NCBI RefSeq assembly: GCF_000381905.1
Contig: NZ_KB907255.1
Coordinates: 130,612-194,611, forward strand
Length of the DNA stretch: 64,000 nucleotides
Reading direction: 5' to 3'
Origin: Paenibacillus fonticola DSM 21315
GTDB taxonomy: Bacteria; Bacillota; Bacilli; Paenibacillales; Paenibacillaceae
A model generated the notes under the pieces. The model did not search any database. It worked only from the letters and a program-made list of their open reading frames with translations, and was not told the DNA's origin. The position numbers and the translations under genes were made by a program. This document shows, piece by piece, positions 8,912 through 17,259 of this stretch; positions within the stretch are counted from its first letter, which is position 1; each line of letters begins with the position of its first letter.

Positions 8912-10720
8912 TTACGGGGAACCCGCTTCAGGCAATGCGGGAATTACGATAATTACCGTTGTACCAGATCCATATTCGCTTTCCAGGCGAACTCCGTATC
9001 CTTGACCCAGCATATATTGAATGCGGGCATTGACATTTTCCAAGCCAAATCCTGAATCCTTGCGTTCGGATACGGCATAAAGAAGCCGGTGGTTCAATGC
9101 TTGCAGGCGCTCTGCTTCTATCCCCGGCCCGTTGTCTTTAATTTTAAATACGATACGGCGGCGTTCCCGTCCTGAACTCCCCTGTTCTTCTGTGATCGTT
9201 ATGTTTAAATTCAGGCGCTGCCGCTGCTCCATTCCGTATTTCACCGCATTTTCAACGACCGGCTGTAAAATGAATTTCGGTGTAAATAACATCTCATCTG
9301 CCTCTACCGATATGTCAAAAGCGAGCCGATCCTCAAACCGGAACATCTGTATCGTTAAATAATCATGTGCATGAGCAATCTCCTCGGCCAGCGTTACCCA
9401 GCGGGATTTATTCGATACCGAGAAACGCAGCATGCGTCCCATGAGCGCTACCATGGAAACAACGGTTTCCTTCTCTCCCTCTTCGACCGCCATACTGATC
9501 GTTTCGAGTGTGTTGTATATAAAATGCGGATGAATTTGCGACTGGAGCGCATATAGCTCCGCTTCTTTTTGACTGATTTCGGTCTGCACATTTTTATCAA
9601 TCAAATGTTGAATGGTGGACACCATGGAGGTGAAGCTTTTTGCTAGTATCCCTACCTCATCCCGGGTATGGATTTGCGGATTGACATCAAAACGGCCTTT
9701 TCCAACTTCCTTCATCAGCCGGCTAAGCCGCTCTAGCGGCTTAGTAACCCGCAGCGCAAACACAATCGATATGATCAGCGTCACGAGAGCAAAGCCGACA
9801 AAGATGAAATTGTTCACATTTTGCGCCAGTTCCATACGCTGCGTCAGTTCTTTCAAGGGGATGCTATGAACGAGCATCCAGTCATAGGCCTGCGACTCGG
9901 ATATGCTCATTATCCAGGTCGTCCCCCCCTGTTCCTTGCGAAAGCTGCCATTCTTGACAGGATAGTGATGAATTTCCGGATCATAGCTTCCGATTTTAGC
10001 CCGGTCGGAATGATAGAACATTTCGCCTTCACTATGAATGAGCCAGAACTCCGCATTGGGGTTATTCTCAAAGCTGTGCACGATCCCGTCGATAAATGAC
10101 ATTTTGACCGCTATAAATATCGTCCCCAGGCTCGTGCGATTTTCCACGTCGTCGATCTGCTTCATAATTAGTAAATAAGGCTCGTTATTGTCGAACTTCA
10201 GTCCGAAATCACTTGAAATGAGCAGCTTGGCTTTACCCCGCAAATCAATATCCTGGCCGTATGGCACGCGCAAATCCTCGTCATCCATTCCGGTGTATTC
10301 CATTCTCGAAGCGGCATACAAGCGATTTTTAGACAAAATAAAAACGCCGAGAATTTCAGAGTTGCTGCCCTCCAAATAGTTGCGGGACAAATAATTGTTG
10401 ACGACGTAACTGTCCGTGTTCAGATTCGCCCTGGATTGATAGGAGTCTTTCCGCAATATGCGCACGACATCGGTAGAATTGAACAGCTGTTCAGGAAGCG
10501 CGCTCCATTTCTCGATATGCTGGTCGATTGTATTGTTGGCCTGGTCGAGAAATTTCGGCATATATTCACCGATCTGCTCGACGATGGATTTCGTATATTC
10601 GCGAAAGGAAATGACACCCAGCAGCGACATGGGCAGCACTGTCAGCGTGACATAAACGATAATCAGCTTGGAACTGAGCCGAAAATCCCGGAAGCGGCGT
10701 TTTCGATTTCTAAAAAGCAT
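8912..10720 (-). CDS. YesM-type sensor histidine kinase of a three-component system
   Basis: A kinase of ~602 aa. It has a basic N-terminus, a TM at about residues 17-40 (LIIVYVTLTVLPMSLLGVI), an extracellular Cache-like sensor of ~240 aa, a second TM (FIFVGFALVTLIISIVFAL), HAMP, the phosphorylation motif SQIHPHFIYNTLETIS, and a HATPase domain (VVENAVKYGM, DNGPGIEA, SGFGLENV). The start is ambiguous: in-frame candidates are 10750 (TTG), 10732 (ATG, only 2 nt behind AAGGA) and 10720 (ATG, ~13 nt behind it). All overlap the end of the lipoprotein gene, so translation is coupled. By analogy to known three-component systems the binding lipoprotein would present its sugar to this extracellular domain. 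Confidence 0.88.
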   Translation of the reverse strand: MLFRNRKRRFRDFRLSSKLIIVYVTLTVLPMSLLGVISFREYTKSIVEQIGEYMPKFLDQANNTIDQHIEKWSALPEQLFNSTDVVRILRKDSYQSRANLNTDSYVVNNYLSRNYLEGSNSEILGVFILSKNRLYAASRMEYTGMDDEDLRVPYGQDIDLRGKAKLLISSDFGLKFDNNEPYLLIMKQIDDVENRTSLGTIFIAVKMSFIDGIVHSFENNPNAEFWLIHSEGEMFYHSDRAKIGSYDPEIHHYPVKNGSFRKEQGGTTWIMSISESQAYDWMLVHSIPLKELTQRMELAQNVNNFIFVGFALVTLIISIVFALRVTKPLERLSRLMKEVGKGRFDVNPQIHTRDEVGILAKSFTSMVSTIQHLIDKNVQTEISQKEAELYALQSQIHPHFIYNTLETISMAVEEGEKETVVSMVALMGRMLRFSVSNKSRWVTLAEEIAHAHDYLTIQMFRFEDRLAFDISVEADEMLFTPKFILQPVVENAVKYGMEQRQRLNLNITITEEQGSSGRERRRIVFKIKDNGPGIEAERLQALNHRLLYAVSERKDSGFGLENVNARIQYMLGQGYGVRLESEYGSGTTVIIVIPALPEAGSP

Positions 10721-11750
10721 ACTGATCCACATTTTCCTTCGTAAAATCAAGCGGTTCGCCCATAATGACGGTATCGCCCTTCACTCTGATTTCCCCCACG
10801 TTGCGAATATCCTGGCCGTGATAAGGCGGTGCCCCGTCCAGCAAATTTTTGGCCAAAACGACCGTCAGATACCCCAGCTTTTTGGGACTCCATAAAGTAA
10901 TGTTCTGAACCGTTCCCGCTTCCAGATAAGAGCGCATCAGGTTAGGCGTAGACAGGCCGGCAATATGCAGTCCCGTTACATTGCTGTCGATTAATGCTTT
11001 CGCCGCAGCCGGCGGCACTACAGCCGAGGTGCCGATGATCCCGCCCAGCCCGGGGTGCTGTGCGAGCAGCTCCATGACAGCGCTGTAAGCTTTTTGCGGA
11101 TCGTCGTCCGTCGCTACCGTTTGCAGCAGCGTCATCTGTGGATAATACTCGCGATTTTGCGCGGTAATCCATTTCACCCATTCATTCGTATTAGAAGCTG
11201 TAGAGGTTGCGGTCAAAATAACAAAGGTGCCCTCCTCCTCCATCTGCTCTGCAAGCGCATCCATTAAGTGGCGCCCAAGCGTTTCCGGATCGACCATATC
11301 AATGAACAGCTCCCGGCCAGACTCTGCCGTATCCGAATCCCAGGTAATGACCCGGATATCGTGCCGCTTCGCCTCCATAAGAACGGGCAAGAGCCGGGTG
11401 GAATCATTCGCCGAAATGGCCAGCATATCGACATTCCGGGCAATTAAATTGCGAATGACCCGAATCTGCTGCTCCGTATCCGCGACTGGCGATCCTTCAT
11501 AAATCAACTCTACGCCCAGATCCATCGCCGCTTCCCGCGCTCCATCCTCCACCTGATTAAAATAAGGGTTTTCAGTCGCTTTTGGAACCATTCCGATCGT
11601 ATACTTCTCATTCGTTGGCCGGGCCGATGCCTGTATTTCCGTATCTTTGGAGAAAATAACCTCATAGCGTGCAGCTTCATCCTTGTTCAGACAGCTCGTT
11701 ATGATGAACAATAGCACAAGCAGCCCCCCATATTTCCAGCCACGCCACAA
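10710..11750 (-). CDS. Sugar-binding lipoprotein of a three-component sensing system
   Basis: A 346-aa type I periplasmic-binding-fold protein (Peripla_BP_4, the ribose/rhamnose/AI-2 receptor group). Signal peptide residues 1-19 end in a lipobox with Cys20 (FIITSC). The mature domain begins at YTIGMVPKATENPYFNQVEDGAREAA, then VDMLAISANDSTRLLPVL and VITWDSDTAESGR. The start is TTG at 11750 behind GGAGGGAGAGGAC. No permease or ATPase is nearby. Instead, the gene is fused by overlap to a sensor kinase and its regulator, so it is a sensing receptor, not a transport receptor. Rhamnose is a reasonable guess for the ligand from the neighbouring operon, but not shown. Confidence 0.85.
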   Translation of the reverse strand: MWRGWKYGGLLVLLFIITSCLNKDEAARYEVIFSKDTEIQASARPTNEKYTIGMVPKATENPYFNQVEDGAREAAMDLGVELIYEGSPVADTEQQIRVIRNLIARNVDMLAISANDSTRLLPVLMEAKRHDIRVITWDSDTAESGRELFIDMVDPETLGRHLMDALAEQMEEEGTFVILTATSTASNTNEWVKWITAQNREYYPQMTLLQTVATDDDPQKAYSAVMELLAQHPGLGGIIGTSAVVPPAAAKALIDSNVTGLHIAGLSTPNLMRSYLEAGTVQNITLWSPKKLGYLTVVLAKNLLDGAPPYHGQDIRNVGEIRVKGDTVIMGEPLDFTKENVDQYAF

Positions 11751-11926
11751 GTCCTCTCCCTCCTTCCCAATTCCTTATTACAATTGCTGTTAAGTTATCA
11801 TGGCTGCACTTAAGTGTAAAGTACCTTAAAGTACCCACTTATGCAGAAAGCCGAACCCCGTGGTTTCCCGCGAATGTCCGGCTAAGGAGAGACGTTTATG
11901 ATTTCATGTGTTTAACTCAGCTTTCG

Positions 11927-12052
11927 CAGCTTTGCAGTTTTTGCAGCGTTCGTGGCTTTCGCAGCTTTTGCAGCTTTTGCGGCTTTACAGGCTTTGCAGT
12001 TTTGCAGCTTTGTAGCTTTGTAGCTTTGCAGCTTTGCAGCTTTGTAGCTTGA
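11927..12052. repeat. GCAGCTTT(T) short tandem repeat
   Basis: A run of 8-9 bp units of the forms GCAGCTTTT, GTAGCTTT and GCAGTTTT, roughly 14 copies with drift. Non-coding. Confidence 0.75.
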
Positions 12053-12134
12053 AATTTGCAAATAAGCAAATAAGCCTCAATGTAAATGGGCAGAACTGGG
12101 GCCCGCTACTCAAATTGACAACGAACACTCACTT

Positions 12135-12459
12135 AGCAGCCAGATGCAAGGATTGTGTATGAAATATCATACATAATCCTCGTGTAGCTGCCTAATGCAG
12201 GGAATGTATATGAATTATCATACATAATCCTCGTGAAGCTGCCTAATGCAGGGAATGTATATGAATTATCATACATAATCCTCGTGCAGCTGCCTAATGC
12301 AGGGAATGTATATGAATTATCATACATAATCTCCCGTGTAGCTGCCTAATGCAGGGAATGTATATGAAATATCATACATAATCTCCCGTGTAGCTGCCTA
12401 ATGCAGAGAATGTATATGAAATATCATCTACATTCCTACCATAGCTGCCTATTCCAAGC
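12135..12459. repeat. Six-copy ~51-bp tandem repeat with internal hairpin
   Basis: Units begin AGCTGCCTAATGCAGGGAAT at 12186, 12237, 12288, 12340, 12392 and (degenerate) 12443, with a diverged unit in front; spacing is 51 or 52 bp. Each contains an imperfect inverted repeat of the type TGTATATGA-attA-TCATACA. The first unit gives the best hairpin: GGATTGTGTATGA pairs with TCATACATAATCC with one G-U. Two units gained a base, which breaks the apparent reading frame, so it is not a coding repeat. Confidence 0.85.
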
Positions 12460-12650
12460 AGAAAGGAATTGAGATCCTCTGCTCCACGTTCACTCCGCAT
12501 TAACGAGTACAGCTTTATTATAAAGCCGTATCGCTGGGGCGTGATCCCAAGTCCGGTCCGATAACTAAAGTCGACGCTGAATTCACACCGAGACCTTTAC
12601 CTACTTTCGTGGCATATTACCAACATCACAGCAAATTACCTACTCGTGAT

Positions 12651-12890
12651 AACTTACGTGATAACTTATCTACCTACGTAACAACTTATCTACCTACGTG
12701 ATAACTTATCTACCTACGTGATAACTTATCTACCTACGTAACAACTTATCTACTTACGTGATAACTTATCTACCTACGTAGCAACTTATCTACCTGCGTG
12801 ACTACTTATCTACCTACGTAGCAACTTATCTACCTGCGTGACTACTTATCTACCTAAGTAACAAATTACCTGTCTACATAACAAATTACT
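12651..12890. repeat. Twelve-copy 20-bp tandem repeat
   Basis: Exact 20-bp periodicity of ACTTATCTACCTACGTGATA with variants at the last four bases (GATA, AACA, AGCA, GACT). Copies degenerate at the right end. There are no spacers, so this is not a CRISPR array. Confidence 0.9.
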
Positions 12891-13019
12891 CAAACCCGAA
12901 AGTTGCTGCATCGGCATCTGCTTTATTACACGGCGAAACTTCGTCAAGCCATTCATCTTCTCAGCTTCTAACCAACAATACACCTAGGTTCAAGCTACTT
13001 TTTCCTCCGGTCGAGTAGA

Positions 13020-13092
13020 CATGAGCCTCACGGCTCATGCCCCTCATAGATCCGTACGTGCCCAATTAAGGCATACGGCTCCTCATAACATC
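13020..13092 (-). ncRNA. Group II intron domains V and VI
   Basis: Minus strand GAGCCGTATGCC-TTAATT-GGGCACGTACGGATC is a domain V-like hairpin. It is followed by CATGAGCC-GTGA-GGCTCATG, the domain VI stem just before the 3' splice end. Both helices are intact as read. Confidence 0.8.
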
Positions 13093-13111
13093 GTTTACAG
13101 AATTGCAATGA

Positions 13112-13603
13112 TTAGCCATAGATACTCACATAGATTTTGGGCTCAGGTAAAGGGTTACGTTTCAGAAAGAGGTTAAATTGGTCATACGTAAAGCTTCTTT
13201 TCTGGCTTCTGCGATTCAACCATTTAAATAATGCTTTGGTAATCTGAAATTTGTATACGGACAGCCCCCGGCTATTGTCGGTTATCCCATAATAGCGGTA
13301 ATGTCCGATCAGCTTGGCCCGTATAGTTTTCATTAATTCCTTTACATCTTGATGGCGTTCTGCTTTCAGCCATTCTTTGAATGCTTTCACTTTTGCCTTG
13401 GACTTCTTTCCGCTTGTTTTCCTCTTTATTCTAAATTTACCCTTGCTGCTTTTGCTGCAATAGTCACCTGTTGCTTTGCTGCCATCCAGTTCCTGGTGGC
13501 ATTGTGTCAGTAGTTCCTCGTTCATGAGGTGATACAGCGATGTGAATTGCTCTTTTGGCTTTTCTCTTGCAATCTCTGCTATTCTTGCTAGTTTTGTTTG
13601 CAT
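13112..13603 (-). pseudogene. ltrA: Group II intron reverse transcriptase/maturase, core deleted in frame
   Basis: 163 codons remain of a protein normally about 420-ish aa long. Residues 1-46 are the usual N-terminus (MQTKLARIAEIAREKPKE ... LDGSKATG). The sequence then jumps to the C-terminal maturase part (GKFRIKRKTSGKK, LIGHYRYYGITDNSRGL, FKWLNRRSQKRSF, PEPKIYVSIYG). All reverse-transcriptase blocks, including the YADD active site, are missing, yet the joint keeps the frame. It may be an inactive relic or a shortened maturase; the first is more likely. Confidence 0.85.
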
Positions 13604-14150
13604 TTTCGCCCTACCCCTGTGTGTAGAAAATGTGTCTCTATCAAGAGTGATGATATGTCACTGCCTTTCCTCTACCGACGTTACTCGGTTTCATCGGTAC
13701 TACGCAGTGTTCCGACTCCCTGTTCATCATTTGACATCCTCCCTTATGATCAGTTGTTTGTCATACTTCTTTCAGAAGAATAGGCAGGGCCTCCCAAGTT
13801 GCTGTAAAGTCATTGTATAGCATGCCTGGCTCTACGACCCCGGGAGAGCTCATTCATCCTCGCCCTTGACGCATGAATGAGTGTTGTCTTCCGTACTTTC
13901 GAAAACGTCGACCTCTCCGTTTTGCTCTTTTCGTGGCTCAATCACTTTCAGGCCTGCTACCTGACTGTCTACGCTTAACGTCTAGAATTACTTCCAGCCG
14001 TCCAAGACTCGCTATTGGTGGCTTGGCTTTGCCTTTCCAAGCAGGATTTCCACCTGCTAAACTTCACAACCTACGCTTGGTCGCACCTAAAGTGGAGTAT
14101 TTAATAACTAATCACAAGTAATGCAAAGGAAATTCGACTACAAGCTGGAG

Positions 14151-15302
14151 CTAAAGGATCTTCTTGAACATCGCGATCACTTCATCTTTCGTCGGGATAA
14201 ACGGATTGCCCGGGGCGCAGGGGTCCTTCATGGCGTTTTCTGCAAGAAGATCCAGATCTGCCTCAGTTACGCCCAACTCGGACAGTTTGGCCGGAATGCC
14301 GACTTCCTTGGACAGCTCCTTGATCGCATTCACGACATAATCTGCGCATTCCTTGTCACTCTTCCCGTTCACATCCATTCCCATCGCCTTGGCAATCGGT
14401 CTGAATTTCTCCGGTACATGCTTGGCGTTCTCTTCTTCCACGATCGGCAGCAGCATCGCATTACAGACACCGTGCGGCAAATCATAAACACCGCCCAGTT
14501 GATGCGCCATCGCATGCACATAACCAAGACCGGCGTTATTGAAAGCGAGGCCGCCGAGAAAAATCGCGTATACCATCTGCTCTCGGGCTTCAATATCATG
14601 TCCGTTCTTCACAGTTCGCGCCAAGTTGTTATAAATCAGCTCCACGGCTGCCAGCGCAGTAGCGTCTGTTACCGGATAAGCGCCCGGAGTTACCAGCGCT
14701 TCGATGGCGTGCGTCAGCGCGTCCATACCGGTTGCCGCGGTCAGATCGGCAGGCTTGTCCACCATCAGCTCCGGATCATTAACGGAGATCGTCGCGATGC
14801 TGTTCTTATCGACCATCACCATTTTCACTTTGCGTTCCTCATCTGTGATGACATAATTAATCGTCACTTCGGCAGACGTTCCTGCTGTAGTGTTCACAGC
14901 CACGATTGGCAGCGACTTGTGCTTCGATTTATGGATACCCTCATACTCCGTAATATGACCGCCATTTGTAGCGATGATCCCTATACCCTTTGCCGTGTCC
15001 TGCGGCGAGCCGCCACCGAGCGATATGAGGAAGTCACAGCCGTTTGCCCGAAGCGCCTCCACTCCGTCATGCACATTTTTACACGTCGGGTTCGGTTTCA
15101 CTTCGTCGTAGACTGCATAATCAAGCCCGATTTGATCCAGCACTTTCAACAATTTACCAGCAATGCCGCTCTTCATTAGAAATTTATCGGTTACGACGAG
15201 CGCTTTCTTCAAGTTAAGCTCCATAATGTAAGGTCCGATATCCTGGAGACAACCTTTGCCCATAATGTTGATGGACGGAACATAATACACACGAGTACTC
15301 AT
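14151..15302 (-). CDS. Iron-containing alcohol dehydrogenase
   Basis: A 383-aa group III (iron-type) NAD(P)-dependent alcohol dehydrogenase, similar to FucO, YiaY and 1,3-propanediol or methanol dehydrogenases. The cofactor motif GGGSPQDTAKG is at about residue 95. The metal-binding region is FNNAGLGYVHAMAHQLGG followed by YDLPHGVCNA, with the conserved His residues present. The start at 15302 is set by GGGAGG ten bases upstream. A lactaldehyde reductase role would fit the rhamnose genes nearby, since rhamnulose-1-phosphate cleavage releases lactaldehyde, but the family is broad and ethanol or aldehyde turnover is equally possible. A Rex-like palindrome lies upstream. The group II intron lies just downstream. 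Confidence 0.88.
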   Translation of the reverse strand: MSTRVYYVPSINIMGKGCLQDIGPYIMELNLKKALVVTDKFLMKSGIAGKLLKVLDQIGLDYAVYDEVKPNPTCKNVHDGVEALRANGCDFLISLGGGSPQDTAKGIGIIATNGGHITEYEGIHKSKHKSLPIVAVNTTAGTSAEVTINYVITDEERKVKMVMVDKNSIATISVNDPELMVDKPADLTAATGMDALTHAIEALVTPGAYPVTDATALAAVELIYNNLARTVKNGHDIEAREQMVYAIFLGGLAFNNAGLGYVHAMAHQLGGVYDLPHGVCNAMLLPIVEEENAKHVPEKFRPIAKAMGMDVNGKSDKECADYVVNAIKELSKEVGIPAKLSELGVTEADLDLLAENAMKDPCAPGNPFIPTKDEVIAMFKKIL

Positions 15303-15345
15303 TTTCGACCAGCCTCCCAATCCGTATAGTAAATTATACTTTCAA

Positions 15346-15359
15346 GTGACACTTTTCAC
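15346..15359. promoter_or_regulatory. Possible Rex operator upstream of the alcohol dehydrogenase
   Basis: GTGACACTTTTCAC; on the minus strand GTGAAAAGTGTCAC, one base off the GTGAAnnnnTTCAC core of Rex sites. It is ~45 bp upstream of the start codon, where a redox-responsive repressor of fermentative dehydrogenases would bind. One site, one mismatch, so weak evidence. Confidence 0.3.
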
Positions 15360-15507
15360 ATACTACGCGTCTTTATCGTACCTTGCATTTTCTTCGTAGT
15401 CAACATATTACATACTGTTTTTAACTGTTTTTTTATTTTGTTTTGTCTTTTATTGAACGAAAGCCACACAATATGCTGTGGTATTTTATTTGTTTGTGTT
15501 TGAGGCC

Positions 15508-15561
15508 TAAAAAAAGAGCCGTCCCCGGCCCGGTCGATTGCGACCAGCAGAGACAGCCCCT
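15508..15561 (-). terminator. Terminator of the azoreductase gene
   Basis: Minus strand GGGCTGTCTC pairs with GGGACGGCTC using three G-U pairs, with an inner GTCG-caat-CGAC stem. Seven T follow. Confidence 0.75.
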
Positions 15562-15602
15562 TATTTTCAAAACACGTAGTTTATTCCTCTTATCGGTTCG
15601 GC

Positions 15603-16244
15603 TTAAACGTATTGATGCGTCAGTTTGGAAGCCGCTTCCGCTACCCGGCGCAGTCCCTCTTCAACAATTTCGCCCGCTTTCGCCGGCATCGCGTTATGCC
15701 CTTCGATCACAACTTCATCGATGATCTGCATGCCGAACACTCCACCAAATACGTTGCGCATGTAATTTACAGCCATTTCCATTGGCGCCGTTTCCGGCGT
15801 GGAGTAAATTCCCCCGCGCGCGCTTAGGAAGATTGCCTTTTTATCCGTCATCAACGGAACGAGCTGGCCTTCTTCACTATATTTAAATGCGTAACCTGCC
15901 GCATAGACGTAATCGATAAAAGTTTGCAATTTAGCCGGGATAGTCAGGTTCCATAGCGGGAACGCGAAAACGACTACATCCGCTTCCGAAAGTGCATCCA
16001 TCGCTTTTTGCTTAGCTGCCAGGATGCGTCCTTCCACATCGCTTAACTCCCCGCCACTCTGAACTTTACCGAAGGCGTCGAACAGATCCTGACCAAAGTA
16101 AGGCATGTCTTCAGCGAATACATCATACGTAGTCACGTTCAGTTCCTTTGCCTCTTTGACCGCCTCTATAAATGCTTCGTACATTTTACTCGACACGCCT
16201 TCTGCAGCCGGCCGATTGTTTGCTTTTACTACTAATACGTTCAT
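15603..16244 (-). CDS. azoR: FMN-dependent NADH-azoreductase
   Basis: A 213-aa flavodoxin-like fold enzyme of the AzoR group. It reduces azo bonds and quinones with NADH in a two-electron step and protects against electrophile stress. Visible marks are the N-terminal MNVLVVKANNRP strand-loop for FMN phosphate, the VVVFAFPLWNLTIPAKLQTFIDYV segment that lines the flavin and dimer face, and FLSARGGIYS for the isoalloxazine loop. The start at 16244 follows GGAGGAATC. It is monocistronic, with its own terminator and two short palindromes upstream. Confidence 0.92.
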   Translation of the reverse strand: MNVLVVKANNRPAAEGVSSKMYEAFIEAVKEAKELNVTTYDVFAEDMPYFGQDLFDAFGKVQSGGELSDVEGRILAAKQKAMDALSEADVVVFAFPLWNLTIPAKLQTFIDYVYAAGYAFKYSEEGQLVPLMTDKKAIFLSARGGIYSTPETAPMEMAVNYMRNVFGGVFGMQIIDEVVIEGHNAMPAKAGEIVEEGLRRVAEAASKLTHQYV

Positions 16245-16272
16245 GTAAGATTCCTCCACTTTTTATATCTAG

Positions 16273-16329
16273 TAGATGTGATAGACATCACTTTTATTTT
16301 ACCAGATAATCGTTTTAGGTGTCACACCT
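16273..16329. promoter_or_regulatory. Two palindromes upstream of the azoreductase gene
   Basis: GATGT-GATAG-ACATC (16275-16289) and the perfect AGGTGT-C-ACACCT (16317-16329) lie 30-85 bp upstream of the start codon. Related azoreductase genes are controlled by MarR or DUF24-type thiol repressors, so these are candidate operators, though neither matches a consensus I can name with confidence. Confidence 0.35.
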
Positions 16330-16437
16330 ACAGCCCCAATGGATGGACATTCCTTGTCATCATTTGTCATCTTTTCATCTCTTCCATTTAATTCCTAGCT
16401 GTTATTTTAAGTTCTAGCCGTATTTTACTCCTTGCCA

Positions 16438-17259
16438 TCACTTAATTCCCAGCCTCATTCTGCAGCTGAACATAATTTCTAGTGTCTGATCCCCGAAATA
16501 ATTATGGGCGCTTTCCCGGAAGGCAGCGATGTCCGCATCCAATTCCTTCGATCCCGCTTTGAATACGGTTTGCAATCCCCCCTGGCTTAGGGCGATTCCT
16601 ACAAATCGCTCGGCATTGCATGGTTCTGTATTATGAAACACAACCTCTCTTGTATAACGAAATACGCCGCTGTTCTGCAGCACACGCAAATGTTCACTTT
16701 TATCCCGTTTCATTGCCTGCGCCTCGTGCGCGACCAGTTGTTCAACCAACGCGTCGGCCTTTTCGATTAACTGAAGGTATTGACGTTCCAGGCGCCAGCT
16801 TGCGATAGGCGGCCAATCGTAATCATAGGCTGCGAAAATCCCGCCCCGTCTCAAAACCCGATGTACTTCCTGCAGGGTGCTGACGGGTTCCATCCAGTGG
16901 AACGACTGCGAACAAGTAATAATGTCAACCGATTCGTCGGCAGCATTCAGTTGATTGGAATAGCCCGGGACAAAAGAAATATGCTCCGCATCTTGATTTT
17001 CCCTAAGCTTCTCCTCCGCTTGACTTCTCATGTCGTCATTCGGCTCTACGCCAATGATTCGTTCCGCATGGTCTTTCCAGATCAAAGTGGACAATCCGGT
17101 GCCGCAGCCTACATCTATAATCAGCGCAGGTTTTTTCTCCAAATAATTCGTTAAAATCCTCACGACGAGTTCAGGAGCCTCAGGCCGATTCTGATCATAC
17201 ACATTGGCAAACCCGGTAAAGCGCTCGACATTGCTTAGCAAATTTCCTTCTGGTATCAC
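16438..17259 (-). CDS. Class I SAM-dependent methyltransferase
   Basis: A 273-aa soluble protein of the Methyltransf_11/25 group. Motif I is LIIDVGCGTGLS (residue ~46-57), the acidic SAM-ribose residue is in IIGVEPND, motif III/IV is SVDIITCSQSFHWM, and LRRGGIFAAYDYDW is the post-motif strand. The substrate cannot be told from sequence. The start is GTG at 17259 behind AGGAGGCGG. Flanked by non-coding DNA on both sides, so transcribed alone. Confidence 0.85.
   Translation of the reverse strand: MIPEGNLLSNVERFTGFANVYDQNRPEAPELVVRILTNYLEKKPALIIDVGCGTGLSTLIWKDHAERIIGVEPNDDMRSQAEEKLRENQDAEHISFVPGYSNQLNAADESVDIITCSQSFHWMEPVSTLQEVHRVLRRGGIFAAYDYDWPPIASWRLERQYLQLIEKADALVEQLVAHEAQAMKRDKSEHLRVLQNSGVFRYTREVVFHNTEPCNAERFVGIALSQGGLQTVFKAGSKELDADIAAFRESAHNYFGDQTLEIMFSCRMRLGIK

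Larger units (their letters stand above)
11751..13009. other. Gene-free, repeat-filled intergenic region
   Basis: About 1.26 kb with no convincing gene. It holds the leader of the lipoprotein operon and three separate repeat tracts (listed individually), then ordinary non-coding sequence up to the group II intron. The open frame through the 51-bp repeats only reflects a repeat unit divisible by three. Confidence 0.7.
13010..14086 (-). mobile_element. Group II intron with internally deleted maturase gene
   Basis: The minus strand begins with the classic 5' end GTGCGACC at 14086, followed by ~480 nt of structured RNA domains. It then has a maturase remnant, a domain V hairpin, and a domain VI stem ending CTACTCGAC at 13010. 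It is 1,077 bp long, against roughly 1.9 kb expected for an intact ORF-bearing intron of this type. RNA parts at both ends look complete; the missing DNA is inside the ORF. It lies ~65 bp after the stop of the alcohol dehydrogenase gene, in the same orientation. It cannot move by its own protein but might splice with help. Confidence 0.85.

Noticed and set aside
9132..10744. Short plus-strand frames inside the second kinase gene
   Set aside because: Antisense shadows without start signals; the kinase frame is complete and well conserved.
12133..12327. Open frame encoding a repeated 17-residue peptide (MYDNSYTFPALGS type)
   Set aside because: It only reflects 51-bp DNA repeats being a multiple of three. 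Later units are 52 bp and break the frame, and there is no ribosome binding site.
12651..12890. Possible CRISPR array
   Set aside because: The 20-bp units are directly adjacent with no unique spacers, and there are no cas genes in the window.
14121..15179. 352-codon plus-strand frame across the alcohol dehydrogenase
   Set aside because: Antisense shadow; the minus frame carries all family motifs and a good start.
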